Shown piece by piece: positions 4,455-5,187 of a stretch of DNA of 5,187 nt. Origin of the DNA: Thermaceae bacterium (GTDB lineage: Bacteria; Deinococcota; Deinococci; Deinococcales; Marinithermaceae); contig WFXV01000019.1 in assembly GCA_015490435.1 (NCBI GenBank), forward strand, positions 1 to 5,187. Direction: 5' to 3'. The position numbers and the translations under genes were made by a program. The stretch's first letter is position 1; each line of letters opens with the position of its first letter. Under the pieces are notes generated by a model. The model searched no databases and had not been told where the DNA came from. It saw only the letters and a program-made list of their open reading frames with translations.

Positions 4455-5187
4455 GCCTCTGCCTGCGCGCGGATGCGCTCGAGCAGCTCGCCGGGCTCGA
4501 TCACCGAGAGTTCGTAGAGCCCGGCGAGCTTTTCGCGGCGCTCCTTGGGCACGTCGAGGAGCACCAGGAAGCTGGCCTCGGGGGCGAGCCCGAGCCGCTT
4601 CCTGAGCTCGGCGTAGCGGCGGATCCGGTCCTGGAAGGTGGAGGTCTTGGCCTCGATCCAAAAGACCCGGTCGCGCCAGAGCAAAAGCAGGTCGAGCTCG
4701 CCCTGCTCCCCCTCGGGGAGGGTGAACTGGAGCCCCCGGAGCAGGTGCTTGGGGCCGGGGAGCTCGCGCTCCAAAAGGAGGGCGAGGTAGCGCTCGAGCC
4801 AGCCGCCGTTCGCGAAGTTGATGAAGCGCGGGTCCCTCGCCGGCTTCGCCCGCACGATCCGCCCCTTGTAGAGGTACTCCTCGAAGAAGGCGTAGTCCTT
4901 GAAGAGGGTGCAGAGCTGGGTCACTGCCTGGATCTCCTCCGGGGCGGCCTTTTGCAGCGAGTGCACCAGGGGCTTGCCGGTGGAGAGGGCGGCCTTGAGC
5001 TTTTTCAGGCACTTCGCGAGCACCCCGTAGCGGGGACCGATGTAAAGCGCGAGGCGGTTTAGGACCTTGGCCATCTCGGGGCCCTCGTCGGCGAAGAGCT
5101 TGACCACCTTGAGCCCCCGCTCGGAAAGCCAGCGGACGAGGGGGTCCGAGGGGGCCTCGGCGAAAAGGGCCTCGAGCCGCTCCAGAT
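4451..5187 (-). CDS. PD-(D/E)XK nuclease, DUF1887 (Card1/Can2)-like, 5'-truncated by the window
   Basis: The frame is open from the right edge to a TAG at 4451-4453. A GTG at 5107 is a possible start, but 26 more in-frame codons upstream read like coding sequence (LERLEALFAEAPSDPLVRWL) and no ribosome site precedes the GTG, so the gene probably begins outside. Counting from that GTG, the nuclease core is: NGGWLERYL (100-108, E105), GELDLLLLW (136-144, D139), WIEAKT (150-155, E152 and K154) and Q159. This is the E...D...ExK arrangement of the PD-(D/E)XK fold. The GGWLE-to-ELD-to-IEAKT pattern closely resembles DUF1887, the nuclease half of the CRISPR ancillary enzymes Card1/Can2. A ~100-residue, mostly helical segment precedes it. 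No CARF (cyclic-oligoadenylate-binding) domain is visible, though it could lie beyond the edge. It is convergent with the phosphoribosyltransferase pair. Confidence 0.72.
   Translation of the reverse strand, partial: LERLEALFAEAPSDPLVRWLSERGLKVVKLFADEGPEMAKVLNRLALYIGPRYGVLAKCLKKLKAALSTGKPLVHSLQKAAPEEIQAVTQLCTLFKDYAFFEEYLYKGRIVRAKPARDPRFINFANGGWLERYLALLLERELPGPKHLLRGLQFTLPEGEQGELDLLLLWRDRVFWIEAKTSTFQDRIRRYAELRKRLGLAPEASFLVLLDVPKERREKLAGLYELSVIEPGELLERIRAQAEA
4453..4464. repeat. Short inverted repeat at the third convergent stop overlap
   Basis: AGGC-CTCT-GCCT is a 4-bp stem with a 4-nt loop, starting inside the stop codon of the second phosphoribosyltransferase gene. It is the weakest of the three similar repeats at the convergent junctions and could be chance in DNA this GC-rich. 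Confidence 0.25.

Noticed and set aside
3618..5062. Long open frames opposite the phosphoribosyltransferases and opposite the nuclease
   Set aside because: Both are low-complexity (Gly/Arg/Ala/Pro or Gly/Leu/Glu-rich) shadows of genes with clear motifs on the other strand.
5105..5107. GTG as the start of the nuclease gene
   Set aside because: Not accepted as the true start: the frame continues upstream with coding-like, helix-forming sequence to the window edge, and no Shine-Dalgarno or 6-nt-spaced -10 box precedes it. It remains possible.
1..5187. CRISPR array, cas genes, insertion sequence or tRNA/rRNA
   Set aside because: Searched because of the DUF1887-like nuclease. No regularly spaced direct repeats, transposase motifs, terminal inverted repeats or tRNA-like cloverleaf sequence were seen.

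Overview
This is a compact, very GC-rich bacterial chromosomal segment. Third codon positions are dominated by G and C, so long spurious reading frames run on both strands. The gene set, the codon style and a strong tendency to place a TATAAT-like box exactly 6 nt before the start codon fit the Deinococcota, most likely the family Thermaceae (Thermus, Meiothermus, Oceanithermus or Marinithermus relatives). That placement is inference; there is no rRNA or other marker gene here to prove it. No tRNA, rRNA, insertion sequence or CRISPR array is visible, and no gene-free stretch exceeds about 70 nt.

Layout. (1) 1-243, +: the C-terminal end of a radical-SAM tRNA methylthiotransferase, probably MtaB. 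(2) 240-1238, -: a YeiH-type (PF03601, putative sulfate exporter) membrane protein. (3) 1309-2163, +: a LysR-type regulator divergent from it, a pairing that recalls E. coli yeiE/yeiH. (4) 2169-2495, +: a HIT-family nucleotide hydrolase. (5) 2492-2845, -: a small SCP2 lipid-binding-domain protein. (6) 2890-3321, -: a bifunctional nuclease (BFN/DUF151) domain protein. (7) 3358-3897 and 3912-4454, +: two tandem, diverged type I phosphoribosyltransferases, the second with a degenerate PRPP loop. (8) 4451-5187, -: the C-terminal part of a PD-(D/E)XK nuclease resembling the DUF1887 (Card1/Can2) domain, running off the right edge.

How the pieces work together. Genes alternate strand repeatedly with almost no spacer. 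All three convergent pairs overlap by exactly 4 bp through interlocked stop codons (CTAA, CTAG, CTAG), each within a short AGGC(C)/(G)GCCT inverted repeat. Five promoter-proximal genes show TANNNT-N6-ATG and no usable Shine-Dalgarno, the signature of leaderless transcription; a sixth has N7. The one clearly operon-internal gene (3912) instead has a GGGAG ribosome site. In the lysR/yeiH-like spacer, a T-N11-A LysR box covers the regulator's own -10 and start codon and is centred 65 bp upstream of the predicted transporter transcription start. This predicts autorepression plus control of the transporter.

No complete novel system is visible. The two best leads are the DUF1887-like nuclease at the right edge, whose missing N-terminus would show whether it is a CARF-type CRISPR ancillary nuclease, and the tandem phosphoribosyltransferase pair with one apparently impaired member.
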